Shown here one piece after another: positions 11,563 to 21,929 of a stretch of DNA of 64,000 bases. Origin of the DNA: Gigantopelta aegis (taxonomy: Eukaryota; Mollusca; Gastropoda; Neomphalida; Peltospiridae); assembly GCF_016097555.1 (NCBI RefSeq), contig NC_054708.1, positions 25,486,987 to 25,550,986 on the forward strand. Reading direction: 5' to 3'. Made by a program: the position numbers and the translations under genes. Each line of letters opens with the position of its first letter. The stretch's first letter is position 1. The notes under the pieces were generated by a model that saw only the letters and a list, made by a program, of their open reading frames with translations, made no database searches and was not told the origin of the DNA.

Positions 11563-13093
11563 ATGGCGAAAACAGCACGTGAGAGGCAAAGAGATCGGAG
11601 ATCTCGAATCCAACAGAACAAAGAGGAATATGAAAAATGCAAGGCTAATGAAAATCAGAAGCAAGGACGAATATGTCTGAACAGCAACTTAAAGACCTCC
11701 GAAAAGGCACACGTATAGCAATGCGAAAACTGCGATTAAAACGTCAAGCTGAAAAAGAAGACATTGCGGCAACTTTCCATACAAATCTATGGCAAGTGCC
11801 AGCAAAGCAAAACACCGAGTAACCCGGACACTTCCCAAGAGTCCCCACAAAAGGAAGTTTATTGTTCAAGCCCTAGCTGAGGACTACAACATATCGATTA
11901 CCCGTCGATCTTCTCGATCAGCTGGTCTACCTCAGGAACATGTTTATGCTATCATAAACTTTTATTTGAATGACTCTGTCTCCCGTATAATGCCTAGTAA
12001 AGCCGATACTATTGTTGTTAGATCGTCAGGCCAACCAAAGAAAAAAGAGACCAAACGTCATGTGAGTCTCACTATTTCTGAGGCATATCAACTTTTTCGT
12101 ATTGACCATCCAAATATTTCTGTTGGAAAATCGAAGTTCGCTGAACTTCGGTCTGCTCATGTACTTCTTTCTTATCAGATGCCCAGCAATGTATGTGTCT
12201 GTCAGTATCATGCTAATATGACACTCATACTCGAAAGCCTTCACCGAAAGATTCCGGCCATTCCTGTATACTCAAGAAGCGAATATCTCCCATTGGTTGT
12301 TTGTGACCCAGATAATGAAATCTGCATGTTGCCTGAATGTTCATTGTCACAAGATATCGATAACAAACCTATGCGGTGGTCAAAGAAGGATGACTACCTT
12401 ATTAAAGAACTCTGCAGTGGAAGTGTACAAGATTTCCTTGGTGAACTTAGAGCTCAACTGCCTAAATTTCTATGGCATGCTTTTCTTAAGCATGCACAAG
12501 AGAAAGCCTACGACGATGACAAGTTGCGTGCTACTAGTCCCATTAGTGCATCTTGCTTAATGCAAATGGATTTTGCTGAAAATTTCACGTGCGTCTTTCA
12601 GGACGAGGTACAATCTGCACACTGGAAACAGAGGCAAGTTACAGTTTTTACTGTAATGATATACCACCGTGAAACGTCCCTTCCCATCGTCATCGTGAGT
12701 GACCACCGTGATCATGACAAGCGAGCAGTAACGGCATTCCTTGTCAGACTTCTGGACAAAATACGAACTGAGCTACCAACAGTTAATGTAGTCGACATAT
12801 GGACCGATGGACCCAGCAGTCAGTTTAAAAATAAGTACATATTCTCATTACTAGCAAAACTTCACAACATACACTCGATTCCCCAGCTTCATTGGAATTT
12901 CACGGCAACCAGTCATGGAAAGGGACCCAATGATGCCCTTAGAGGTAATGTCAAACGGATCGTCCATCGTCGAATTATGACACGCCAAGATATTGTCACA
13001 GATGCTAACACGTTTCAGAAGTCACTGAAGTCTTACTAATGTCGCCCGATGACATAGAGACTGAATGTAACAAAATGAACTAATGCATCGTGG
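11563..13093 (+). pseudogene. DDE/RNase H-fold-like transposase, frameshifted
   Basis: The main open block is 11789-13039 (416 codons). It holds a basic N-terminal stretch (TLPKSPHKRKFIV), then MQMDFAENFTCVF near residue 258, IWTDGPSSQFKNKY near 338 and HWNFTATSHGKGPNDAL near 372. The conserved Asp of MDFAEN and the Asp of WTDG are the likely first two acidic catalytic residues; I cannot assign the third. I recall the same blocks from unclassified transposase-like proteins of cnidarians, insects and molluscs, but cannot name the superfamily. Upstream, a charged start at 11563 (MAKTARERQRDRR) runs into a stop. The sense continues in a second frame (LRKGTRIAMRKLRLKR) and then in the main frame near 11770. 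After 13010 it shifts again (SPDDIETECNKMN) and hits a stop before SMPGTHNTHYVKV in the PHD ORF frame. At least four breaks mean the copy is dead, unless some are introns. Confidence 0.75.
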
Positions 13094-13108
13094 AACCAGC
13101 TGCCTTCT

Positions 13109-13642
13109 ATGCCTGGAACACATAACACGCATTATGTCAAGGTCCACAGTATGGGCATTGAACGGCGTTGGTACAAGGCAGATACCGTCACACGCAGATT
13201 TGACAGTCTGTCGCACATTATTGGGATGGCCGTCGACTACTCTCCATGCACAAGTGGTGTGACATCGTCAACTCTGCCGGATTCTGAGGCTGTGAGTGGG
13301 CACTTCGGTGTGGATGATCATGCAGTGGAAGCATCTGGGCCTCTGTGTGTAAATGATTCTCCACTAGTTGATCCCATTAGCATTGAGCCATCTTCAGAGG
13401 AGACTCAGGAAACAACTAGAGTAAAACAACGTCAAGCTAAAGGCAAACAGCCTAAAGTTAAGAAATATAAAACGAATCCACTGCCGTTCACGGTGAATTC
13501 ATTTTGCATATTTTGTAATGAGCAGTACTTAGAGCCACTAGTCGAGGATTGGATCCAGTGCAATGAATGTAAACAGTGGGCGCATGAAAAGTGTTCGGCC
13601 TATGAGGGGATAGGGCATTTCATATGTGATGAATGCATTTAA
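13109..13642 (+). CDS. PHD-type zinc finger ORF, probable C-terminal part of the transposase
   Basis: The ORF has 177 codons. Its start region (MPGTHNTHYVKVHSMG) looks like a continuation of the upstream transposase rather than a natural N-terminus. After a low-complexity middle and a Lys-rich linker, residues about 131-177 read FCIFCNEQY, then WIQCNECKQWAHEKC and FICDECI. This is the C4HC3 pattern of a PHD finger, with the Trp before the His that is typical of the fold. PHD fingers bind histone tails, so in a transposon this domain may guide target choice; that is inference. An AATAAA (13715-13720) follows the stop by 73 bp, suggesting one transcript with the upstream transposase frames. Confidence 0.7.
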   Translation: MPGTHNTHYVKVHSMGIERRWYKADTVTRRFDSLSHIIGMAVDYSPCTSGVTSSTLPDSEAVSGHFGVDDHAVEASGPLCVNDSPLVDPISIEPSSEETQETTRVKQRQAKGKQPKVKKYKTNPLPFTVNSFCIFCNEQYLEPLVEDWIQCNECKQWAHEKCSAYEGIGHFICDECI

Positions 13643-13714
13643 ATACACCAGTCGAACAATCGGTTATCTACCACTCTGATCTCGATATATATTGTTCTCA
13701 AGTTTTGTGCTATC

Positions 13715-13720
13715 AATAAA
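13715..13720 (+). promoter_or_regulatory. Polyadenylation signal after the PHD ORF
   Basis: AATAAA 73 bp past the PHD stop codon, followed by GCTGGTTTTG. It is the only canonical signal noted close to the transposon coding block. Confidence 0.5.
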
Positions 13721-13770
13721 GCTGGTTTTGTTCACTGGTATCACAGGTTTTTTTAAGGAAATGTGCACTC

Positions 13771-14172
13771 GTGATTCCGTCACAAACAATATGTGATTCC
13801 GTAACAGTTTTTAAAACATATGGTAAGGTAAATGATAAGATATTTTGAAGAAGTATACCAAGTATTTAAACTCGGTACTATTAAGGTGTATGATTATGTA
13901 TAACTTAGCTGCTCAATGTAGAACAATTAGCAGAGTTTGTAAAAAGAAAAGATAGTTTCAAGCCCAATGTCCTGTTTGCAGTGATTCTGTCACGCTAATG
14001 TCAGCTGTTAACAACAAAGTATTAACAATCGGTAAAAGATAATGTAGATGGTAATTCGTTATACAAGTCACATACTTTCTGATGCATAAGCATTACCATC
14101 AGTATTTCACGTATTAATTTTAAAATTACATTTGAAAGTCAAACATTGGCGTGCAAATGGTGATTCCGTCAC
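13771..14172 (+). repeat. Right subterminal GTGATTCCGTCAC motifs
   Basis: Copies at 13771-13783 (exact), 13793-13805 (GTGATTCCGTAAC), 13981-13993 (GTGATTCTGTCAC) and 14160-14172 (exact). They are in the same orientation as the left-side copies and begin about 130 bp after the PHD ORF. Confidence 0.6.
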
Positions 14173-14886
14173 GATCACTTGAGTCGAGAAACAGTCAATT
14201 CAATTTTCAATTCAATCAACTATTTCCGTATATGAATTATACAGACATGAATAATAATATCAACATCAAAAAAAGAAAAAAACAAACATGTTATAATCGT
14301 TACAATTATAATTTATATATCATGGGTGGACCAGTTTCGGTGAGCATAAGCATTCGGTTCTAAAGCATATCAATATATGAGCCGTCACACACAAAAACCT
14401 ACAAATTAGCATGATGTCAGAAACCGAGTAAACGCGGCTCAAAGTTTGACGTCACATGTAAATGCAGAAGTAAAGTTGACATGTGTATCAACTATACAAA
14501 TAAATACTGGTATGGGATACCACAGAGGCTGTTAAAATAGTTTTAAATTACGTTACGGTAACTAGATCGTAAGCTACTGAAGTTTTTGCTCGGTTGCATT
14601 TTCGTACACACTGCAGCTTGTTTTCTTTGATGTCCAGTGTGTAGACTGATCGATTTATTTTTCAGTGTGTGGAAAAAAAAAGTGCAATTTGAAATAGCAG
14701 AGATGGGTGCTGTAAAATATAGGGGGCGGCAAAACAATATGATGTGTAAATGGAGCAACGAAAACATTTGTCTCAACAGAAACACTACCTGTATAAAATC
14801 ATTCGAGCTTTTGTCCGCCCCAAGTACCAGGATACATGTCCTCTACCAACCGAAGAATGAAACGATATAGTTCGTCACCAACAACA

Positions 14887-15454
14887 ATCTGATTAAAGTT
14901 AGCTCTATTAGTGTCACCAGTAGATCTAACAGCATTGCGTGGACTCCCATGTCCAGGTGACATTTCATCTATAAATAACAGTTTAAATATCGATCAATTA
15001 CACATACGAATTCTAAAAATATCGGGCGAGACTATTTATGCAATAGGCGAACTTGTTGGTCTATTTCAGCATTGAAAAAAACAGGGGGAAAGTGCAGTAA
15101 TAAACTCTGGATTGTATACTAGTATAAACAGATTTTATGGCCATACCATCAGGGGTTTTTGTTGTTGGTTTTTTTGGGGTGGTTTTTTTGTGGGGTTTTT
15201 TTTTTTTGGGGGGGGGGAGGTCGTCTTGAAACGAATTTTATATAAAATTTTACATTGAAATTAGTTTCTGGCATTCTTCACACGAATCATTTCGTATACC
15301 CTCGGCATAATCCCAAATGTTTTCAAATTCTTTTCAAATCACTGGCATGATTTTGCAAGCAAGGTTTTGATTGGTCGAATGAAAGGTCAACTGGACGTGA
15401 GCTCCAACGGGCTGCTGTTAGATCCACATGTAATAGTGGAGCTAATTTTAATTA
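14887..15454 (-). mobile_element. ~568-bp MITE, copy 2 (inverted relative to copy 1)
   Basis: It matches the reverse complement of 10222-10788 over essentially its whole length, apart from a T/G-rich expansion near 15170-15220. It carries the same end sequences with AGATC(T/C)A(A)CAGC-type subterminal motifs. It lies about 100 bp outside the right TIR of the 6.2-kb transposon. Confidence 0.75.
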
Positions 15455-15651
15455 TGAAATATGAAAATACTCTATGGACGATACAGGAATCTGAATAAAG
15501 TGGGGCCGGGTGCGAAATGTAACAGGAATTTAAAAAAAAAGGGTGCGAAATGTTGTAGTTCGCTAAATTTCATGTCCATCTATTATTTACTAATTAGTAT
15601 TACATTCATGTATTTATGGAAGCCAGTTAGTGCCACTTGAAAGTAAATTTT

Positions 15652-15800
15652 TTATCTCGTAATTACGAGATGCTATCTAGTAATTACGAGATACCATCTC
15701 GTAATTACAAGATAACTAACTCGTAATTACGAGATAACTAATTCGTAATTACGAGATAACTAATTCGTAATTACAAATACTAACTCGTAATTACGAAATA
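15652..15800. repeat. CTCGTAATTACGAG palindromic array, left arm
   Basis: About seven copies, spaced roughly 19 bp, of a 14-bp sequence that equals its own reverse complement, with variants (TAGTAATTACGAG, CTCGTAATTACAAG). Confidence 0.9.
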
Positions 15801-15990
15801 ACTTCACACTAACCTTGACATATACTCTTAAAATAAAGTAGAGGAACTCTACTAAGAATTTACAATTGCCAAAATTGTATGATATATGGTATATTAGCTG
15901 TGGGGAATGGTTATATGATAATAGTGAATTAATTGGGCAAACCTTACAACCGGTAGTTCAGTATTACAGTACGTTTCATTGACGGATCCG

Positions 15991-16007
15991 GGGGGGGGGG
16001 GGGGGGT

Positions 16008-16060
<53 letters not shown>
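15991..16060 (+). repeat. Poly-G tract
   Basis: About 70 bases of almost uninterrupted G. Collapsed or miscounted length is likely in an assembly. Confidence 0.9.
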
Positions 16061-16061
<1 letters not shown>

Positions 16062-16440
16062 CACAGGGGTCCCGTGACCCACCCTTGTCCTTTAATATGC
16101 CCTTTTTAAATGGCTTTTGTTTTTAAATCCATCATCCACTAAACAAAGAACATGATTAGCGGATCGGGGGGGGGGGGGGTGTCCCAGATTTGCGTACCGC
16201 CCCCACGTACTTTGATGTGCCCTCTTTAAATGGCTTTTTAAAAATTATTATTAATAATCCAAAAAACTAAGTAAAGGGTCAGATTTACGACGATGTATAA
16301 TTTTTCATATCGGAACACTTCGCTTTATGTCGTGAGCCGTATTTTCACGTTCGCTGATTTTTGGCAATTGCCCACAACAGTTACTCCCCTCTTTGAAATT
16401 AAAAACATGCCACACCGGTGCCGGACTTTGCCGAACTCGA

Positions 16441-17139
16441 TGGGTTGAAAGGCATGACATATTTGAAGTAATGACAGAACTATAGCCGGCTATTATTACT
16501 TGCTTGGACGAGATGAGAACTTCACCGAAGGACAGGAATCGTTACGCCATCAATGATGCTGGTTGTTATTTTCTTGCAATGACACTATTCGAATTCATCA
16601 TGACACTCATTGTGACAATGTCCTGCGTGGCATACATACGAATCTTGACCGTCTGTCTTCGGGGCAGATCGGCTGACATCGTGAAAGGCTACCAACATAT
16701 TATTTCCGTTCAGAACACACTTCAAAATGTGCGTGACGATGTCAGCAAATTCAATAAACATTGATACAACCAAGCTGTTAAATTGGCTAATACCATTTCT
16801 GTCAGTCCATCGGTTTCGAGAAGCTGTTATGTAGAACAACATCGCCGCAATGCGCCTGTCCTGGACCCAGAGGAATATTACAGAAGAAACTTCACTGTAC
16901 CGTGTCTGGATCACATCATACAACAGTTATCGAAACGTGCCAGTGACAGTCACGTTACTGCAGTTAAGTCTCTTCACCTAATACCATCTATCATGAGGCC
17001 AGGATTAGTGGAATTGACCAAGCCTTTAATTGAATACCACAGAAAAGATTTACCCAACCCATCTGATGCATCAATCATTGATATTGAACTAGATGTATGG
17101 GAAAGACACTTAGTCCATGAGCCAGGACTCAAACTTTGA
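16441..17139 (+). pseudogene. hAT-type (52-kDa repressor-like) transposase fragment
   Basis: Three pieces are in view. WVERHDIFEVMTEL (16441, then a stop) matches the CHTRW-ER-DA-like region of this family. 16504-16764 reads FEFIMTLIVTMSCVAYI...LTVCLRGRSADIV and ends at a TGA after KFNKH. The sense continues in frame (YNQAVKLA) into 16783-17139, which reads DPEEYYRRNFTVPCLDHIIQQL and LHLIPSIM. I recall these blocks from the C-terminal part of hAT-like transposases annotated as 52 kDa repressor of the inhibitor of the protein kinase-like. The N-terminal half, including the zinc finger and first catalytic residues, is missing. It lies inside the palindromic-array element, so it may have been captured by it. 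Not functional. Confidence 0.6.
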
Positions 17140-17451
17140 CCTGGAGGGACGAATGCTCATAGACTAAAAATGAATAAAAACAAAACAATAACAACTGTAT
17201 GATCAACAGAATAAAAAAGATTGACAGAAATAATGTTCTACAGTGATTAATCGACATTCCTGGAAATTGCAAACTATGGAGTGTGTTTCGGTGTGTTGAT
17301 CAATTACCGGTTGTAATGTTTGCTCAATTAATTCACTAGTATCATACAACCATTCTCCACAGCTAATTATCCTTACAATTCTGGCAATTGTAAATTCGTA
17401 TTAGAGTTCCCTTACTTTATTTTAAGAGTATATGTCAAGGTTAGTGTGAAG

Positions 17452-17625
17452 TTATCTCGTAATTACGAGATAAATAACTCGTAATTACGAGTTAGTTATC
17501 TCGTAATTACTAGATAGTGTCTTGTAATTACGCATTAGTTATCTCGTAATTACGAGTTAGTTATCTTGTAATTACTAGATAGTATCTCGTAATTACTAGA
17601 TAGCATCTCGTAATTACGAGATAAA
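17452..17625. repeat. CTCGTAATTACGAG palindromic array, right arm
   Basis: About eight or nine copies of the same 14-bp palindrome and close variants, mirroring the left arm. This is the inner part of the right inverted repeat. Confidence 0.9.
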
Positions 17626-17664
17626 AAATTGACTTTCAAGTGGCACTAACTGGCTTCCGTAATT

Positions 17665-17875
17665 ATCCTTACAATTTTGACAATTGTAAATTATTACTAG
17701 AGTTCCCCTATTTTTTTAAAGAGTATATTTAAAGGTTAGTGTGAAGTTAGTTATCTCGTAATTACGAGATAGTATCTCGTAATTACGAGTTAGTTATCTC
17801 GTAATTACGAGATAGCATCTCGTAATTACGAGATACAAATTTGACTTTCAAGTGGCACCAACTGACTTCCGTACT
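17665..17875 (+). repeat. Extra partial copy of the right end of the palindromic-array element
   Basis: It repeats 17373-17658 in shortened form: ACAATT...AATTGTAAATT, AGAGTTCCC, TTAGTGTGAAGTTA, four palindrome units, then GACTTTCAAGTGGCACCAAC. It abuts the 3' end of the LINE. Confidence 0.75.
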
Positions 17876-18544
17876 TTTACAAGCGATATTTACTGATTTT
17901 TGTTCCCACTTGGAATGTGAATTTGCAAAATGTATTATGTATTTTTTGAAGGGTTCTTTTTCCATTGTATCGAAGAATTTGGTGTAATCATGTTTCTTTA
18001 TCATTCTAATGAAATAAGCTCCCCATATTTCACAGTTATATAAAACAATTGGTTTTACAAGGGTATCAAATAATTTGTTGTAGATTATTGGCGGTGGTGA
18101 GCTACCCAGAAAACTGCTATTGATTTTGAAGAGAGCTTTTAAAGCTTTATTGAATAGGTTTGTTTTAATATTAGTAAACTGTCCTCGGGAGTTTATGGTG
18201 GATCACAGATATGTATATTCATGTGTTTGATTTAGTTTGTTACCCCAACAACAGAATTTCTTATCAAGTTTTGTTTTAGTGCTTTTTGTTATGTTCATAA
18301 CGTTTGATTTCTGAATGTTTTTAACAAGATGCCATGCTGAGCAAAACTTGTTCAGAGTGTTTAAACAATTCTGAAGGCCGTCTGCTGACTGAGAGAAGCA
18401 AAAGGTCGCTAGCCCATAGCAAGTGAGAAAGATTTTCGTTATGTAAATGATTGGGGTCGCATGTTGTTGGTGAAAATGTGAGTTCATTAAGAAATTTTTT
18501 AAAAATGGATGGGCTAAGATTATCCCCGTGTCTAACTCCTTTGC

Positions 18545-19318
18545 CAGGCCCGTATTTAAGTGAGGTTCGCGGCGTTCGTCCGAACCCTTCCGCAAAAGCT
18601 GAGGTCCACTTTTCTTTTTTTCTTTTTTTTTAACATTGCACTAATACTTGATTGTAACTTTTGCAACTCTCCCATAAAAGAATATTTGCTTGTTTTCGTC
18701 ATTTACCATTCCCTTTAACAGAGCTGTAGTGTACATGATTCAGAATTTCTAACTAATCTGGCAAACTCAAAACAGAGGAACCTGCATGATGCAAAATTGT
18801 TTCATTGTAGTTTCTGCTATATTGAAGACCTCGTAGACTTTGATAATATTGCACGACAATGCCAGCAGTTCATCTTCCATTGTTTATCAACCAAAGTTAT
18901 AAATGAAAGGTTAACAACAGAAACGAATCCTGTTCAGGCCTTGATCTTTATATAGAGATTCAAATCGACACTGGCTTATCATGCAATATTCTTCAGTCAT
19001 TTTGCCATAGACGTTGCTTTATAATGCCGGTTATTTCCTAGTATTTCAAAACGTTTTACGGCCAACATGTAGATGCCATTTTGATGATATGACGCATCAG
19101 TGAAAAAAATGAAATAGATGCAATACCTTGTGCAATACATTTTACTGAAAATGTTTAAGGACTACTACACCTGTACTCTTAACAGGGGATGCATATGTTG
19201 GCGATGATTCGTGATGGTACACGTTTTAAGAAAGTAATGTGTTTCGTTTTTCATAAATATATGCATTATTAAAGGAACTGATCATATATGTAGTTCTGAG
19301 GCATAGGCGTACGGGCTC

Positions 19319-19360
<42 letters not shown>

Positions 19361-20230
19361 GGGGCAGGCTGGTTATTGCTCGAATTAAACGAAAATGCCC
19401 GAATCTGGATAACAATATTTATTCATATTACTATTACTACCAAACAGCTATATAGGGTTGCAAAGGAATCACTTCGCATTTGTACATATTTGACAACTAA
19501 TTTTGCAGGTGGAATGGAAATAAATGATAAAAAGGTCTCAGGTTAGCACATTTTGCCCGAATTTTCTCCCAAATTTGAGGCTTTTCTCCAGCACTAGGGG
19601 ACAAAAATACAATCTACAAAATAGTTGAAAATCATTGTTTTAAAATATCCATTTTTAAGTTCCCGATGCCAGGAAAACGCGTTTTAGGCTTTCGGAGATT
19701 TCAAAATTTCCTGGGAGCATGCCCCTGGACGTCCCCCTCAAAACTCGGGCGCTTCACGCATTCATGCAACTTCATATCCAAAAGAGCGAGTACTTTTTAA
19801 CATGCCCCTATACCACTATGGTTTTGGGCATGTCCACCCCGGGCCCGGCCTCTGGATAGCCAGTGGTCTGACCCGGGACAGAATACTAATGGGAAATATG
19901 GAATATTACTTCTAATAGGGGAGTGGGATTTCAATATTAATAAATTATCTTTAAAAAGCGCAAGCCAAAGAATAAAAAATTTAATTAAAAATTAATTTTC
20001 CTAAATTATTTAATTAATTAATCTGAATTAATTTAGGCGCTATTTTCGATCGGGCGTTCCAACATAAAATGAAAATTAAATAATTATATGACCAAAAAGT
20101 ATTTTAGCCCTAAAGAGGTGAAGGGGGAAGGTTGGTCATAAGCCACACAGGGTATTTAGTGAGTAAAAGGCCCCAGTAAATACCTAGTCCCACTCAAACC
20201 ATCCCACTCAAAATGCTGGCTACGGGCCTG
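18545..20230. mobile_element. CAGGCCCGTA-ended element (1.69 kb) inserted in the LINE
   Basis: The ends CAGGCCCGTA (18545-18554) and TACGGGCCTG (20221-20230) are perfect inverted complements. Removing the element rejoins the LINE reading from ...FISN to KGVRHGDNLSP, with about 4-5 bp (CAAA) shared at both borders. The interior is non-coding, with a poly-T run at 19320-19357. The CAG-type terminus recalls hAT elements, but the duplication is too short or too decayed to confirm that. Confidence 0.75.
19320..19357 (+). repeat. Poly-T tract
   Basis: A run of about 38 T inside the CAGGCCCGTA-ended element. It may mark an old retroposed tail on the minus strand; no source element is recognised. 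Confidence 0.8.
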
Positions 20231-21041
20231 TTTGTTAGAAATGAATGTGGATGTTAATCCGTTATTGCATTTTAGTGCAGTTTCATATGGACTGTACATG
20301 TTCTTAATCATGATGTAGAATTTACCACCAAATGGCTGTCGGAGTAACGGACCATCTTTCCACACATTATCAAAGGCTTTGCTGAAGTCAGTAAAGCATA
20401 GGTGAAGTTTTTTGTTAGATATGTGAAGGTATTTATTGACAACAGTTTTCAATATAAAAAGATTATCCGATGTCCTTCTATCTTTTCTAAAGCCTGATTG
20501 ATTGTCTTTGATTATGTAGTTTTTCTTACTATACGACATTAAGCGCTTATTCAGGATGGATGAAAACAGTTTCCCAAGACAGCTGGTAATTGTTATTCCT
20601 CTATAGTTACTTAGATCCGATTTTGTGTCTTTCTTATGTAAGGGTATGATATAACCACTTTCTTTCGGATAAAACCCCGATATATAGAGTTTGTTAAATA
20701 GTTTGGGGAGTAGAGGAAGAATTATGTCTTTACCATTTTCTGTCTATGCCACAAGCGTTATTGTTTTTTAGTGAGTTAAGGGCATTCCTGATTTCTTTGT
20801 TTGTAATGTGGCTATCTAGGAATGTATTATGTATAATATCCTGTTCGCGTTGTTTCAATTCTGAAATTAACTTTTGGACATGCGCATCTGTTTTTTTCGA
20901 TAGAGTCGAAAGATATTTCTTTAAAATGTTTGAAAAGTTGTTCTTCAATTTAGGGCTGATATGTCTGTCTAATATATCATTTATTAGTTGCCAACAATGT
21001 TTAGGGTTGTTATTATGAATTTCTTCTAGTTTATTATATAA

Positions 21042-21929
21042 CATCTTCATAAATCAAGGCTAATATTCGTTCGTCGTATTCAGCCTTGATACATGTCGTC
21101 AAGAAATCGTGCCACAAAATGCTTAAATTTCATTGGATGCGATGAGATCTGATTGCAACGAATCGCAACGCTCCTTATAGATTCCCTTGTTATTGTAAAC
21201 AAAGATGGCAGCGTCAGTGTCCGTGGAAACGTGTCGTGTTTGTCACGATATGTTAAAAAAAAGGTTTCGGCGGTTAATTATTGATATTGCTTTCAAGATT
21301 GGCACATGTTACCGATGCTGTGATTGGTCAGCGATGTCATCGTGTAAGGGACATAATCGGTGTTACAAATTTTCTTCCAATAGAGGGCGCTAGTAGTGGA
21401 TATCAGTAATCTTGACTACATATCAGGCCTCAGACCACAATTAATTTCGCTATATGTTTCTATATAGCCTTAGTGGCTATAACCTTTTTATTAATATCAG
21501 CAGGCCTGTGATGTTTTGTATGTACCTTTGCCTGCATGGGGGACACATACCCTGAAAAGGACAACCCCTGTTGTCCAGCTCTTTCTCCCAGCATATTGGT
21601 TTAAACAGACACACCCTCTAAACCAGGCCGGAGTACACCCATTTTACACAAAAAGCACTACTTTTGCATGGGCCGGAATTACCACAAACAAGTCTTCAAT
21701 GTCAACAAGTTACACATGTTTACAAACTACATGCTATCCCCTGTCACTTCAGTCAAACAGTTGCCACTTCATAGCTGTCTGCCATGAAATAATCACAGTC
21801 AAACAGCAGACTACTTGCGCGGTGAAACTTCCGGATTTTGGACAACCAAATGGGAAGATAACTGTAATCTGAGGCCACGTATCAAGGCTGAATACGAGGA
21901 ACGAATATTAGCCGTGATTTATGAAGATG
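21042..21929. mobile_element. 888-bp element with 51-bp TIRs and perfect 9-bp TSD, Mutator-like
   Basis: The first and last 51 bp are inverted complements with only two mismatches (ends CATCTTCATAAATCA and TGATTTATGAAGATG). ATTATATAA flanks both sides (21033-21041 and 21930-21938), and removing the element restores the LINE frame at ...SLYNKLEE. A 9-bp target duplication with long TIRs fits a non-autonomous Mutator-type element. A GGCCTCAGA-ended MITE occupies its right half. Confidence 0.88.
21426..21876. mobile_element. GGCCTCAGA-ended MITE, copy 2
   Basis: The 451-bp element starts GGCCTCAGACCACAATTA and ends TAACTGTAATCTGAGGCC, imperfect inverted ends. It matches 1663-2932 apart from an insertion in that copy. 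An ORF across it (21516-21872) is shared with copy 1 but diverges at its end and has no recognised domain. Confidence 0.8.

Larger units (their letters stand above)
8557..14785 (+). mobile_element. Decayed ~6.2-kb DNA transposon with long degenerate TIRs, transposase-like gene and PHD ORF
   Basis: Sequence from 8557 to about 9085 matches the reverse complement of 14785 to about 14470. Shared blocks include GCTGCTCCATTTA near both outer ends, the stretch with CACTTTTTTCCAC, ACATCAAAGGAAACAAGC, the inner block GTTACCGTAACGTAATTTAA and the CAGCCTCT motif. Outer pairs with outer and inner with inner, as in terminal inverted repeats; the arms are diverged and carry indels. Between them lie the transposase-like reading frames (11563-13093), the PHD ORF (13109-13642) and recurrent GTGATTCCGTCAC motifs on both sides. 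A MITE (10222-10788) sits inside the left half. No target-site duplication was identified, so the exact ends are approximate. Confidence 0.65.
15618..17658. mobile_element. ~2-kb element with palindromic arrays in its inverted arms
   Basis: The outer ends GGAAGCCAGTTAGTGCCACT (15618) and its complement ending at 17658 are inverted repeats. Each is followed inward by an array of the perfect palindrome CTCGTAATTACGAG, then by TTCACACTAACCTTGACATA and TACTCTTAAAATAAAGTA, and then by a further inverted block (GAGGAACTCT... / CAATTAATTCACT...). The interior holds a G/C homopolymer tract (15991-16060) and a broken hAT-like coding fragment. No convincing target duplication was found. Confidence 0.75.

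Noticed and set aside
18203..18595. 130-codon minus ORF taken as a single protein
   Set aside because: It reads the LINE RT in a shifted frame for part of its length and runs into the inserted element; treated as part of the LINE relic.
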